A DNA stretch of 64,000 bases from Cyanobacterium sp. Dongsha4 (GCF_036345015.1 NZ_CP084098.1:372001-436000); one strand, 5' to 3'; positions 1-9,778 are shown, counted from the stretch's first letter. Numbers and translations are program-made. The notes: generated by a model from the letters alone, not told the origin.

Positions 1-1
1 C

Positions 2-43
2 TTATTAATAGGAGGTTTTTTATTAGCAAAAGAAAATGGTTAA
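2..43 (+). CDS. possible 3' end of an upstream gene (partial)
   Basis: The first bases are open in frame 2 and read LLIGGFLLAKENG before a TAA at 41-43. The hydrophobic run resembles the end of a membrane protein, but 13 codons cannot be assigned and the other frames also close quickly. It is a possible truncated gene end at the window border, not a firm call. Confidence 0.2.
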   Translation, partial: LLIGGFLLAKENG

Positions 44-169
44 GGAATTAAGAATCGGTAAATATCATTAAAGAATATTTAACCTGAGTTTGATATAAAA
101 TTTTCGATTTTATCTTTTACTATTGAACAATTCCCTGTTGCCTGTTGCCCATCAGCTTATCTAACCAAT

Positions 170-384
170 ACCTGAGTTCGGAGTTCGGGGTTCGGAGAGT
201 TCGCTGCTCTCATGCACTCCCTTCGGTCGTGAACGGAGTTAAAAGTAATAATTATTGACAAAAAAGCTGAATAAATTGATTTTAAATGAGTTTTTCCTAA
301 ATTTAATAATTTTTTATTCCAAAATTGGCTCGATGATAACTCTCAACGCTTTATTTTTCGATACTTTTTTCATCGAACTCAGGT
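170..384. mobile_element. MITE-like element, copy 1 (TIR ACCTGAGTTCG, 7-bp direct repeat)
   Basis: The 215-bp non-coding element starts with ACCTGAGTTCG (170-180) and ends with its exact reverse complement CGAACTCAGGT (374-384). It is flanked by a perfect 7-bp direct repeat AACCAAT (163-169 and 385-391), as expected of a target-site duplication. Its interior, read on the minus strand, matches the element at 26947-27120: both contain 'gttgagagttatc' and 'ttattcagcttttttgtcaat'. The left end carries GGAGTTC-type heptads. No ORF of useful size is present, so it would have to be mobilised in trans. Confidence 0.75.
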
Positions 385-498
385 AACCAATAATTGACAT
401 AATGAGAAGTAAGAGAGCGAAGAGAGCCACAATTAATTAAAACCTGAAACCTCCCTAATCGACTCTTAATCTTCAATTCTCAATTTAATTTTTATGGA

Positions 499-1377
499 TT
501 AAGCGATTAAACTTTCTGCGTAAAGATGATGTTGATTTATCTCAATCTCTGTTGAATTGTGCAATTCTATTACTTTGCTTGAGGGTAAATGAATCTTCTC
601 AACATGAGGGGTAAAACCTAACCACTGCTTGGATGTCATGGCAAAATCATCACTGTTACCACTAACACAAAAACGGGTAGGCAACAATAAACCATGATTA
701 CGCAAGTTCATCAGTTCTAGTTCTTTTTCTGCCGCTCTTACTACATAATCTGCAGGATCGATAAATCGTACTGAAGAGGGGAGAATTTCCGATAAAACCC
801 CTTTAAGGTGAGGATAATGGGTGCATCCATAAATTAAAGTATCGATATTCGCTTCTATAAGAGGCTTGAGATACTGTTGAGCCACTTTTTTGGTGTAAGG
901 ATCATAAATACGATTTTGTTCAATGAGAGGCACAAATTCGGGACATCCTATTTGCCATACTTGTGTTTTGGGATCAATTTCTGCGATCGCATCTCTATAG
1001 GCATTACTTTTAGCTGTTGCCACCGTAGAGATAACGCCGACTCTTTTTCCCACCTTAACAGCACCTTTTGCTCCGGGGTGAATTAACCCCAGAATGGGAA
1101 AGTCATATTCAGACTGTACTGTTTCCAATGCTAAAGCAGAACTGGTGTTACAAGCCATTATCACCATTTTGACACCTTCAAACTGCATCCAATCGAGAAT
1201 TTGACGCACAAATAAAATGATTTCTTCCTTACTACGAGTGCCATAGGGAAGACGTAAGGTATCAGCAAAATAGAGAATTGATTCTTGAGGTAAATAACGA
1301 TAAAGTTTTCTGAGAACAGTTAAACCGCCCACTCCACTATCAAACACACCAATTCTATTACCCAAAGAATTTTTCAT
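499..1377 (-). CDS. murI: glutamate racemase
   Basis: This cytoplasmic enzyme interconverts L- and D-glutamate and supplies D-Glu for peptidoglycan. The 292-residue length is normal for MurI. The N-terminal FDSGVGGLTVL motif is at about 12-22 with D13. The two catalytic cysteines are visible as C76 in MACNTSSA and C185 in YGCTHYPHL. The start is an ATG preceding a nonconserved six-residue leader. The next gene upstream on the same strand is another cell-wall gene, the AMIN amidase, 216 bp away across heptad-rich spacer, so joint regulation is possible but not shown. The family assignment is secure. Confidence 0.96.
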   Translation of the reverse strand: MKNSLGNRIGVFDSGVGGLTVLRKLYRYLPQESILYFADTLRLPYGTRSKEEIILFVRQILDWMQFEGVKMVIMACNTSSALALETVQSEYDFPILGLIHPGAKGAVKVGKRVGVISTVATAKSNAYRDAIAEIDPKTQVWQIGCPEFVPLIEQNRIYDPYTKKVAQQYLKPLIEANIDTLIYGCTHYPHLKGVLSEILPSSVRFIDPADYVVRAAEKELELMNLRNHGLLLPTRFCVSGNSDDFAMTSKQWLGFTPHVEKIHLPSSKVIELHNSTEIEINQHHLYAESLIA

Positions 1378-1593
1378 ATAACGTTCAATATTGCAATCAA
1401 AATTATCTTAATTTAAGCAAAACTACTCAGAAAAGTAAATAGAAATTAGTAATTAGTCATCAAAGGGGAAAAAAGGGTAAAGGGCAAAGGTAAATAGTTG
1501 ATAATTAATAACTCCTAACTCCTAATCCCTAACTCCTCTTCCCCCAATACCTTAAGTCCCACTCCTCTGATTACTCACACACTTCACTAACAC
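1378..1593. repeat. spacer with heptad repeats (CTAACTC type)
   Basis: The 216-bp spacer between murI and the amidase gene contains 'ctcctaactcctaa' type tandem heptads at about 1507-1535 and other low-complexity sequence. I see no ORF, tRNA or clear hairpin terminator. The same heptad units recur in many other spacers of the window. Confidence 0.6.
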
Positions 1594-3576
1594 TTAGAGG
1601 CGATTAGTTTTAATATACTCAATAATTCCTGCTGCGATCGCTTCTGCTATTTGTCTTTGAAAAGCAGGATTAGTTAACTTCGCCGCATCTTCTCTACCAG
1701 TCACAAAACCAGTTTCTACCAACACCGCAGGCATATTAGAAGTTCTCAAAACATAAAACCTTGCTTGTCGGACTTTACGATCATTTACATCAACTCTTCG
1801 CAAAACATTACGATGAATAGTATCCGCCAAAGCCTTACCATTTTGAAAATAATAGGTTTCATAACCACTGACTTGAGGCTTATTTGCTCCGGCAGAATTA
1901 GCATGAATACTCACAAATAAATCAGCATTGATTCGGTTTGCCATTTCCGTACGCCCTTGAAGACTGACAAAATAGTCACTATCCCTTGTCATTCGTACTT
2001 GTATGCCTTGCTGTTCTAAGATACGAGCCAGTTGTTGAGAAATACTTAAAACAATATGCTTTTCCTGTATTCCCCCAATTCCGATCGCACCGGGGTCTTT
2101 CCCACCATGACCCGGATCAATCATAACGACCACTCTACCATTAGTAACAGGTCGATTAGGTAAGGGAGCAGAATTGGTAACAGGTAGAACAGGGCGGGAG
2201 TTGTCCCTCGGAGTGTAATCAAAAGGACTTATACTATTAGGAGCAGGAGTAACGGGAATGTTGGTGACAGCTTGGGAATTATTACTAGAAGAAGTTGGAC
2301 GATTAAGAGTAACAGGGGTAGAGGATGAACGACTAACATACCCACTTAAAGGCAATGTCACCACTCGTTCATTTAATTGACTAGGGCTATTAATTCTCGT
2401 TCCTAAAGCAGGTTCAATTAAAAGAACAACAGTTTTATCATCAGGTTGCCAAATACGTAAACGAGAAATGGGGCTTCCTGAAGGCAGAGTGGGGGATTTA
2501 AAACTAGGGGCTAAATCGGTGTTTTCCATCCGTAACTGATAAACCTGATTTGCCGTTGCCCAACTTCCCTTCGCTTGAATACGTTGATTTCCTCTAACCA
2601 CTAATTGGTTATTATTAACTTCGATCGCTTCGATGAGAGTTTTTTGAGAATTATTGATACTACCACGAGCAGGAGAAACATTAGATTGTGCCACAACAGA
2701 CTTACTATTATTAGATAAGTCCATCACCCGACTAATTCCCCCCTGAGGCCACAACACAAAGCCTCCCATGCGACTAAAACTCCCCTGCCAGTCTGGACTA
2801 TCAGGATGAACATTCAAGGTTAATAAAGCAGAATTGCGTCTTTGAGTAATTTCTATATTTTCTACACCATATTGATTTACTGCCCAAGATTTAAGAAAAT
2901 TAGCAGGAATGTTGATATTACTAATTTCAAAATTAATTTTTTTCCTGTCTCGACTGCGATCGACTTTTATTTGATTACGATGATCACCGTCAATACCCAC
3001 AATTAAGCCACTAGAAGTAACTTGTATCTCATTACCTCCACTAGCAGTATTGTTGTTGCCACTATTATTGTCATTACTGTTATTAGCACTAAGACTACGG
3101 GTATTGCTAGAACTATTAGAATTACTAGAAGAATTATAGGGGTCAGAAGGAGTAGAAGGAGAAGAAGAAGGAGCTGGAAAATTACCCCGTTGCGGTTGAG
3201 GTAAATCCACAGACCATTGAGTGGGAGATAAGCCTTTAATTTTTATCTGTTGGGGATCTAAAATATATCCGGGAGCTAATTCAATAACTAACCGAGTGGT
3301 ACGAGAATCAAACTGACCAATTCTTAAACTGGTAATCAGACCGCCATAAGTTTCATTAATAGTTGGTCTTCCCAAAGTAGTTCCGGGTAAATCAATTACC
3401 AAGCGAGTAGGATTAGCAATTAACTGAGCTGTAGGTTGCACCCCTTGGTCTGTAGTAAAAAGTAATCTATTTTGATTTGTTTCATAGCGCCAAAATAACA
3501 ATCTACCCGCATAAGCAGGGGTTGTTACCAACAAAAAAGTTAGACAACTTAATATAAAAGCATAAAATTTAATCAT
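1594..3576 (-). CDS. N-acetylmuramoyl-L-alanine amidase with AMIN domains
   Basis: This is a secreted, zinc-dependent peptidoglycan amidase of the AmiC type, which cleaves the bond between MurNAc and the stem peptide, usually at the septum. The 660-residue protein has a signal peptide ending near residue 23 (TTPAYA), an AMIN-like domain at about 25-130, a Ser/Asn-rich linker at about 135-185, a second AMIN-like segment near 320-410, and Amidase_3 from 482 to the end. Zinc ligands and catalytic residues appear as H490 (DPGHGG), E505 (IQEKH), H558 (SIHAN) and E621 (VETGF). AMIN domains target the cell wall. The low-complexity linker is unusually long. Start at ATG 3576 fits the signal peptide. 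Confidence 0.95.
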   Translation of the reverse strand: MIKFYAFILSCLTFLLVTTPAYAGRLLFWRYETNQNRLLFTTDQGVQPTAQLIANPTRLVIDLPGTTLGRPTINETYGGLITSLRIGQFDSRTTRLVIELAPGYILDPQQIKIKGLSPTQWSVDLPQPQRGNFPAPSSSPSTPSDPYNSSSNSNSSSNTRSLSANNSNDNNSGNNNTASGGNEIQVTSSGLIVGIDGDHRNQIKVDRSRDRKKINFEISNINIPANFLKSWAVNQYGVENIEITQRRNSALLTLNVHPDSPDWQGSFSRMGGFVLWPQGGISRVMDLSNNSKSVVAQSNVSPARGSINNSQKTLIEAIEVNNNQLVVRGNQRIQAKGSWATANQVYQLRMENTDLAPSFKSPTLPSGSPISRLRIWQPDDKTVVLLIEPALGTRINSPSQLNERVVTLPLSGYVSRSSSTPVTLNRPTSSSNNSQAVTNIPVTPAPNSISPFDYTPRDNSRPVLPVTNSAPLPNRPVTNGRVVVMIDPGHGGKDPGAIGIGGIQEKHIVLSISQQLARILEQQGIQVRMTRDSDYFVSLQGRTEMANRINADLFVSIHANSAGANKPQVSGYETYYFQNGKALADTIHRNVLRRVDVNDRKVRQARFYVLRTSNMPAVLVETGFVTGREDAAKLTNPAFQRQIAEAIAAGIIEYIKTNRL

Positions 3577-3901
3577 AGTAATTCTCCGCTATAAATCTTA
3601 AATCCCCTTCATAGTAATGTTAATTTTTTATAAACATATTATTACTTAATGACAGAGACGTGAAAAAATTGTTTCTTAGGTGAAAAGTCGAAAGTTTTTA
3701 GTAATTAGTTTTTTAATAGCCTCGGTTGAACACGAGAATATAAAATAAGGGCAGGTTTGGAGTTAAATACTCTTGAATTCATGATTAACCAATCCAAGAA
3801 TTGAAGATAATAAAATCAATTCCTGACAGTTTTTCATAAAAATTTGTCGATTTTAACTCCATTTATGACCGAAGGCGAACTCTTATAACCCCTAACTCAG
3901 A
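3577..3901. other. 325-bp spacer, AT-rich, repeat-like right end
   Basis: The spacer lies between the amidase start and the end of the GST gene. It should hold the amidase promoter, but I cannot point to a convincing -35/-10 pair. The right end reads AACTCAGATTA (3894-3904), one substitution from the AACTCAGGTTA end of the dispersed repeats, and its last three bases are the GST stop codon. No ORF is apparent. Confidence 0.45.
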
Positions 3902-4465
3902 TTATCTATTACCGATTGTTTTAGTGAAAGCAGGACGTTGAGAGATAGTGTCAATATAATTGCTAATAGCAGGATAATCCCCCAAGTTTAATTTCAATAA
4001 AATTTGAGTATAAGCTAACATGGAACCCACTGCGATGTCGGCAACGGTTAATTTGTCTCCTAAGAGAAAAGAATGGGATTGTAAGATTTTTTCTAAAGGA
4101 GGGAGTAATTTAGATATTTCCCTTTCTCGATTTGCTTCAATAAATAAACCTGTAGAGAGGGTTGAATTAGCAAATAAAATCCATTGATTAAAAATACTTC
4201 TTGTTTCTAAAGAGTCAATTTCTTGACCATATTTTTCTGCCAAGTATAACAATATCGCTCCCGATTCCCACAGAATAAAGTCTCCATCTATAATTACAGG
4301 AACTTTTCCCATGGGGTTTAGTTTCAAAAATTCTGGAGATAAATGTTCTTTATTTGCCATATCGAGGAGAATAAACTCATAATCTACTCCTATTTCCTCA
4401 AGATACCATTGAATAATAGAAGCACGACTACGACTTCCTCCATAAAGTTTTATTTTCCTATCCAT
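3902..4465 (-). CDS. glutathione S-transferase family protein
   Basis: The protein is a soluble GST-fold protein that probably conjugates or reduces substrates with glutathione. With the start at ATG 4465 it has 187 residues, beginning MDRKIKLYGG. The open frame extends to 4627, but the extra 54 residues look non-native and the thioredoxin fold begins directly at MDRKIKLYG, so the internal Met is preferred. The N-terminal thioredoxin-like domain spans about 1-75, with the NPMGKVPV cis-Pro segment and the WESGAI glutathione-binding motif, followed by a helical C-terminal domain with LTVADIAVGS. The substrate cannot be predicted. The stop codon lies in a repeat-like sequence. Confidence 0.85.
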   Translation of the reverse strand: MDRKIKLYGGSRSRASIIQWYLEEIGVDYEFILLDMANKEHLSPEFLKLNPMGKVPVIIDGDFILWESGAILLYLAEKYGQEIDSLETRSIFNQWILFANSTLSTGLFIEANREREISKLLPPLEKILQSHSFLLGDKLTVADIAVGSMLAYTQILLKLNLGDYPAISNYIDTISQRPAFTKTIGNR

Positions 4466-4710
4466 TACTATTTCTTGCTGATTATTATTTACTGTTAATG
4501 TTTCCGTCGTTGTAAAAGTATTTTTCCTCATTTCTGCTGATAAATACTCTCTATTATGACGTTTTGAATGGGAATTTTGAAAAACATTCTCTGCTTTTAC
4601 ACATATAGCAGAAAAAAACAGAAACAATTAAGGCAAGAATCAAAAATAACTTTTATGCCAAGACATTGTTTCACTACTCACACCATGAATCAATTTATAA
4701 AGTTAATACT

Positions 4711-5166
4711 TTAAAGTCTTTTGTGAGTATTAGGGTGCTGTTTTACATTATCATCATCGGAAACAATATTGGTGTTATTTAGCATTCTTTTTCTTTCTGT
4801 AGAATAGTTGAAGTCAGTTTTACAATCACCTAAGTTAATTAATTCCTTTGCACTGGGCTTGGTTTGGTAGGTGCGGGTAGCGGCAAATGTGCGGTTGATA
4901 AAGTCTTCGCAAAATAAACTTTCTGAAGGGAATAGACTTGGTTTAATCAGTTTATCTTCTTCGATAATTTCCCCAATAGTAAGTGCGATCGCTTTTTCGT
5001 AGGAGGTAGGAATGCCTTTGAATAAGGCTTCTAGGGCGGCTGAGGGGATAGGCTCAATTATTTTGACTTCTTTGGTTTCTCCTTCTTCTCTGAGAAAGTA
5101 AGTGGCTAATCCGAAAACGCAATAATCTTGAGTGGCAATTCCTTGAGTTATTACTTGATTTGTCAT
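4711..5166 (-). CDS. hypothetical protein, 151 aa
   Basis: I do not recognise this family. The 151-residue protein is soluble, with no signal peptide or membrane segment. The N-terminal two thirds look ordered (for example IEPIPSAALEALFKGIPTSYEKAIALTIGEII). The last 35 residues are polar, with an SDDDN run, and are probably disordered. It contains three cysteines (CVFG, LFCED, GDCKT) without a zinc-finger spacing. It lies between the GST gene and the GGDEF/EAL gene on the same strand, with spacers of 113 to 245 bp, so an operon is not evident. Codon use resembles its neighbours, which supports a real gene. Confidence 0.65.
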   Translation of the reverse strand: MTNQVITQGIATQDYCVFGLATYFLREEGETKEVKIIEPIPSAALEALFKGIPTSYEKAIALTIGEIIEEDKLIKPSLFPSESLFCEDFINRTFAATRTYQTKPSAKELINLGDCKTDFNYSTERKRMLNNTNIVSDDDNVKQHPNTHKRL

Positions 5167-5279
5167 TGTTAATTTTGATAGATGTTTTTTTTATCTTAAT
5201 ACCTGAATTAAGGGTTATTATAATTTGACGTTACAGAAAGTATAGAATCAATTGTTTATTTGCTTAGGTGATATGGGGT

Positions 5280-7823
5280 TTAGATTTGATTCATTATCCA
5301 AAGAGCAAAATCTTCTTGACTTAATGGTTTAGAAAATAAATATCCCTGTCCATAATTACAGTTTAGTTTTTGTAAAATTTCCAGTTGCTTTTCTGTTTCT
5401 ATTCCTTCACAAACAACTTTTAATTCTAGGTTATGACAAAGGGTAATTATTCCTTGTAAAAATTTAATATTTTTAGGATGAGTATTTAGGGGTTTAACAA
5501 AGGCTTTATCTATTTTTATTTGATGTAAAGGAAAATTCCTCAATCTAGCTAAAGAAGAATAACCAGTACCAAAATCATCGATCGCAATTTTAACTCCTAG
5601 TTTTTTGATTTCTGATAAAATTTTCGTAACATTTTGAATTTGATGAGCAATGATTGATTCTGTTATTTCTATGCGTAAATTATGAGGTGAAATTTGGGTT
5701 TTGTTTAAAACATCTTGGATTTGTTGTAAGATATTTCCCTGCTCAAATTGTTGCTCACTAACATTGACATTTATACAAACATTTTCGGGAATTAAATTAG
5801 CTTCTTGCCATTGTTTTAATTGATTACAAGCCTTATTTAAAACTAATTTACCAAGGCTAATCATTAGTCCACTTTGTTCAGCAATGGGCAGAAATTTATT
5901 AGGATTTAAAAACCCTAATTCTGGATGTTCCCAACGAACTAAAGATTCAATGCTAGTTATTTTACCTGTTTTTAAGTCTATAATAGGTTGGTAGTAAATA
6001 ATTAAATTATCTTTTTCAATAGATTTTCTTAGCTCATTCTGTAATTTTAAACGCCTGATAAAATCATCATACATTTCTCTACCAAAAACTTGATAATCTC
6101 CTTTGCCTTTATTTTTTACCTGATACATGGCAATATCGGCATCTCTGAATAAATCCTCTGCACGAAGATAAGGAGAATTGGTAGTTTGATTATGACTTAA
6201 AACAATACCGATACTGCAACTGGTGCAAAATTCTTGATTATGGATATAGAAGGGTAAACTTATTTCTGCTTGAATTTTTTCCGCAACTGCGATCGCATCT
6301 TCGACTTTATTGATAGAATCAAGAAGAATCGCAAATTCATCTCCCCCTAACCTTGCCACCATATGGGAAGAAGATAAACAACGGCGTAAATTATAGGCAA
6401 TATCAATGAGAAATTTATCTCCTGCTAAATGTCCAAGACTATCATTAATAGTTTTAAAATTATCTAAGTCAACCAATAGTAAAGCAAATAGCTGATGAGG
6501 AGTATTCTTAGCTTCCTGTAACAAATTTTCTAAGGTTGCCATGAAATAAGCCCTGTTAGGTAATTTAGTTAGGAAATCGGTGTTTGCCGCTTCAATTAAC
6601 TTAGTTTCCATAAAACGACGTTTAGTAACATCCTGAAAAATAGTCACGAAAGATTGTTTTTCCCTTTCTCCAATAATGGTAGTTGTTATTTCTAGCCACT
6701 TAACTTGCCCTTTTTTCGTGATAATGCGTTTTTCAAGGGAAGCGGGATTAAGATTAGTAGAAAAGCAAATTTCTCGCAAATATTCTTGGGTAGATACCGT
6801 ATCTTCAGGGTGAATGAAAAAATAACCTGATTGTTGTCTTAATTCATTTTCTGAGTAATCTAATAATGTACACAAGGTATTATTGACTATTTCTAATCTG
6901 TAATCAATATCGTGGATAGCAATGCCTACGGCTACTTGGTTAAAAATGCCATTTAATAAGTCTTCTCGTTGCTTAATTTTTCCTGTCATTTCCTGTAAGG
7001 CTTTACTCAATACCATTCTTTCATCTCGAAACAGGGAAAACATGAAATTAGTTTCTGAAATATCTATATCTGGTTGATAATTTCCTTCTCCCACAGCTTG
7101 AGCGTATTTTTGCAATTTTCCTAAGCGGGTAGTTAAAAAATGGGATAATCCGATAATGGAACAGAAAAAAATGGGATAGGATATAACAAAAAAAGATAAA
7201 AATCTCTCACGAATATCATTTTGTATCTCATTGATTTCCTCTGTTTGCATATCCGCACCTATTCCCGCAATTATTTGTCCTGATGAATCTCTGATGGGTG
7301 CATAATAAGTTATCCAACTCCCCCATTTATCTTTGTAAAAATGTCTGTAAACTGTAGCCCCTTCTGCAAGAGTTTGTAAATGATATGATGTGGCGGGGGC
7401 AGATTCTAAAAAATTAACGCTTTTTTGAGGATTTTTCCCTCTCCATACATCTACTAAATAAATTATTTCGGTTTTATCAGTAGGGGATAATTGAGAGATA
7501 TTGGGGTGGGTAAAAGTAAATAAAAAAATATTGGGGTGTAACTGGTTTATCTGTTCCATCCATTGTAGTTGACTTTTGTAGCGTGGATCGTCTGAACTAC
7601 CTTCTTCATTGGCTTTGCCTTCTTGAAATAATTGCTTTAACTCTTTTGTATCAATCTGTTGAGAAGATGCGATCGCAACTTGTCTTAAATTATTTTTTAA
7701 TCGTTCCAAACTTCTTTTTGTGTTACTTCTACAAGACCATTCATAAAGAATTAGAAAAAAAAGGGTGAAAATAATGGTATAGCTGATTAATATTTTTGTC
7801 CGCAGACTAATAAATTTTTTCAT
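5280..7823 (-). CDS. membrane sensor GGDEF-EAL protein with PAS domain
   Basis: This inner-membrane protein can in principle both make and degrade cyclic di-GMP. The 847 residues run as follows: TM1 at about 11-28, an extracytoplasmic sensor loop of about 180 residues, TM2 at about 209-230, a linker, a PAS/PAC domain at about 285-405, GGDEF at about 410-575 with intact RLGGDEF at 491-497, and EAL from about 590 to the end. EAL signature residues are all visible: ESLVRWEHP, INVNVSE, EITES, DDFGTGYSSL, KIDKAFV, EGIE. No RxxD inhibitory site precedes GGDEF. Both catalytic halves look active. It appears monocistronic. Confidence 0.93.
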   Translation of the reverse strand: MKKFISLRTKILISYTIIFTLFFLILYEWSCRSNTKRSLERLKNNLRQVAIASSQQIDTKELKQLFQEGKANEEGSSDDPRYKSQLQWMEQINQLHPNIFLFTFTHPNISQLSPTDKTEIIYLVDVWRGKNPQKSVNFLESAPATSYHLQTLAEGATVYRHFYKDKWGSWITYYAPIRDSSGQIIAGIGADMQTEEINEIQNDIRERFLSFFVISYPIFFCSIIGLSHFLTTRLGKLQKYAQAVGEGNYQPDIDISETNFMFSLFRDERMVLSKALQEMTGKIKQREDLLNGIFNQVAVGIAIHDIDYRLEIVNNTLCTLLDYSENELRQQSGYFFIHPEDTVSTQEYLREICFSTNLNPASLEKRIITKKGQVKWLEITTTIIGEREKQSFVTIFQDVTKRRFMETKLIEAANTDFLTKLPNRAYFMATLENLLQEAKNTPHQLFALLLVDLDNFKTINDSLGHLAGDKFLIDIAYNLRRCLSSSHMVARLGGDEFAILLDSINKVEDAIAVAEKIQAEISLPFYIHNQEFCTSCSIGIVLSHNQTTNSPYLRAEDLFRDADIAMYQVKNKGKGDYQVFGREMYDDFIRRLKLQNELRKSIEKDNLIIYYQPIIDLKTGKITSIESLVRWEHPELGFLNPNKFLPIAEQSGLMISLGKLVLNKACNQLKQWQEANLIPENVCINVNVSEQQFEQGNILQQIQDVLNKTQISPHNLRIEITESIIAHQIQNVTKILSEIKKLGVKIAIDDFGTGYSSLARLRNFPLHQIKIDKAFVKPLNTHPKNIKFLQGIITLCHNLELKVVCEGIETEKQLEILQKLNCNYGQGYLFSKPLSQEDFALWIMNQI

Positions 7824-8041
7824 AAAGTTATGGACGAAATAGAAGCAATTTAAGCATTATAAAAATAAAGAGCAAGTTGACTACTGATGCAATCATTTAG
7901 AAATGAGTTTTTCAATAACAATATTAATTTAACTTAAATAAACGAATACCCTCCTGTAAATAAGTATTTTATTTAACAAATAATTCTTTTTATTTTCTTT
8001 TCCTGAAAATTAATTCCACTTTCTTTCACTTACTAGATGAT

Positions 8042-8791
8042 TTACAGGTTGCTAAGATTAAGAATTAACTGCTCAAGTGTTTCTGGTAATAATTCTAAGC
8101 AATAATAGTTACACTTGTGTTGTGTTTCAACTGCGATCGCACCTAAAAAATTATCATCCACAGAAAAATTATTGATTTGCCAGTTAGAGTGAGATTTATT
8201 GCAGAAATTAATAGTATCTAATCCGCCAGATAAACCTTCTCCTATAGCTTTTAAATAGGCTTCTTTTTTTGTCCAAAATTGGTAAAAAGTTTTAACTTGT
8301 TCTTCTCTTTTTAAATGCTGTAAATATTGATATTCTTCTTGTACAAAAAACCTTTTTGCTATTCCTAATAAATTATCATTATCTTCTATTTTCTCTAAAT
8401 CAACCCCTAAATTAAATAGAGAGAAACCATAAATTATGTATGTTTTACTATGAGATAAATTAAAATATAAATCTATATTATTTATGCTAAAATCTAATAT
8501 AGGCTTACCTTTATCGTTATAAAAAAAGAGTATATCATCTGGTTTTATTAATAAATAATTTGCCAAAATAACTCTTAAAATACCTTTATTTACTAAGTAG
8601 TTATTACATCTTTCTTGAAATTTAAAAGACTGAGCTTTATCTAGTTCATCATCAGATAAAATACCTTGAAAAAAAGGCATAAAATCTAAAAAATAATTAG
8701 TATTACCATAAAAAAGGTGAACATCATAAGGAAGCAAAAAAAAGGGTAATGTAGAAATTTTTTGCCAAGATTGTAAGTCCCAGAAAGTCAT
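8042..8791 (-). CDS. 4'-phosphopantetheinyl transferase (Sfp/HetI type)
   Basis: The enzyme transfers the phosphopantetheine arm from CoA onto acyl or peptidyl carrier proteins and activates fatty-acid or polyketide carriers. The 249-residue size is typical of the Sfp class, in which two subdomains are fused. Magnesium-binding residues are seen at D131 and E133 (GVDLEKIED), and the second signature WTKKEAYLKAIGEGL at 173-187 gives E177 and K181. The N-terminal half carries the expected NKG and NLSHS motifs. No carrier-protein or NRPS/PKS gene is near, so it is probably the general cellular PPTase. Confidence 0.92.
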   Translation of the reverse strand: MTFWDLQSWQKISTLPFFLLPYDVHLFYGNTNYFLDFMPFFQGILSDDELDKAQSFKFQERCNNYLVNKGILRVILANYLLIKPDDILFFYNDKGKPILDFSINNIDLYFNLSHSKTYIIYGFSLFNLGVDLEKIEDNDNLLGIAKRFFVQEEYQYLQHLKREEQVKTFYQFWTKKEAYLKAIGEGLSGGLDTINFCNKSHSNWQINNFSVDDNFLGAIAVETQHKCNYYCLELLPETLEQLILNLSNL

Positions 8792-9015
8792 AAAAGTATC
8801 AAAACTCTAAGCGAATTCGGGTATTATAAACAAACTAAAATTCCTATATTACTTGAATTCAGAGTTAAAATAAACCGATATTGATGAAAGAGATAAATAA
8901 ATTGATTTTTTTTTTTAATTCTTTGATTCACTAAGTAAATGCTCAGAAAATCTTTACCGTTAAACCTGCTACCCGATACCTTAATACCCACTGGTTAGCA
9001 GATATTTTTATCTCG

Positions 9016-9026
9016 AACTGAGGTTA
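9016..9026 (-). repeat. dispersed repeat end overlapping a stop codon
   Basis: AACTGAGGTTA here is the reverse complement of TAACCTCAGTT, the left end of the dispersed repeat seen at 17298 and 26884. Its last three bases (9024-9026) are the TAA stop of the HEAT-repeat gene on the minus strand. Confidence 0.5.
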
Positions 9027-9770
9027 TATTATCCCCTCTAATTCTAACTCCTCAATCATTTGTAAACCACGAGGATCACCCAATTTTAGTAAAGCCATCT
9101 TCGCATCTTCCTTAACCCCTAAATCCTTATCCTCTACTAATGCCTCAATTAAAGCATCGATCGCAGTGGCATAAACAACATTGTAAGGCAACTCACGACA
9201 CAATTGTCCAATAGTCCAACCGCAATTACTACGAACCGCCGGAACTTCATCTTGTCTCAAGGCTTTAATTAACACTGGCAGGGCAGTAATGGCATCCTCA
9301 TAATTCAACTTAGCAATATTTGCCAAACTACTAGCCGCCCATAAACGAACCGCACTAATATCCGTTTTAAGGGCATTTAATAAAGGTTCAAAAGCTCGCT
9401 CGTCGCCATTATTACCCAAAGCCCAAACAATACCTTTACGCACATAGCCATTCCAATCATTCTTGAGAGTATTAATTAAAGGAACAACAGCACTTTCATC
9501 GGTATTTCTTCCAAGGGCATAAGCAGAACTAACCCGAATTAAAGGACAATTATTATTCAAAAATTCGATTAAAATAGGAATCGCTCTGGGTTCGCTAATT
9601 TCGCAAAAAGCCCGAACAGCTTGGATTTGCTCCTGTTTATTATCACTGCGAATCAACTGTAACATTAATTCTGGATCAGGAGCAGGAGAAGACTCAACCT
9701 CAATGTCGTCCAATGGATCGAGGTCGGAATCAAAATCAATAGCGGTTTGCTTTAAACTTAGATCATTCAT
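9024..9770 (-). CDS. HEAT-repeat (PBS-lyase-like) protein
   Basis: The protein is a soluble 248-residue alpha-solenoid. After an acidic N-terminus (DFDSDLDPLDD) it consists of about five HEAT/PBS-lyase-like repeats of roughly 31 residues, recognisable by recurrent A-x-x-A-L-G or L-x-D segments such as RVSSAYALGRN, RKGIVWALGNN, RLWAASSLANI and RSNCGWTIGQL. In cyanobacteria such proteins include bilin lyases, NblB-like factors and other scaffolds. Nothing here identifies the partner, and no phycobiliprotein gene is nearby. It is divergent from folK, with only 8 bp between start codons, so each promoter must lie in the other gene. Its stop codon lies in a repeat end. Confidence 0.85.
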   Translation of the reverse strand: MNDLSLKQTAIDFDSDLDPLDDIEVESSPAPDPELMLQLIRSDNKQEQIQAVRAFCEISEPRAIPILIEFLNNNCPLIRVSSAYALGRNTDESAVVPLINTLKNDWNGYVRKGIVWALGNNGDERAFEPLLNALKTDISAVRLWAASSLANIAKLNYEDAITALPVLIKALRQDEVPAVRSNCGWTIGQLCRELPYNVVYATAIDALIEALVEDKDLGVKEDAKMALLKLGDPRGLQMIEELELEGII

Positions 9771-9778
9771 ATAAATTA

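Noticed and set aside
170-204. Short tandem repeats as a possible CRISPR array
   Set aside because: The units are 7 bp with no spacers, and the same heptads recur in many spacers; no cas genes are present.
3022-3204. Arg/Thr/Ile-rich ORF on the plus strand
   Set aside because: It is the antisense reading of the Ser/Asn low-complexity linker of the amidase gene; composition is an artefact.
4466-4627. N-terminal extension of the GST protein
   Set aside because: The GST fold begins at the internal Met; the extra 54 residues have no family counterpart.
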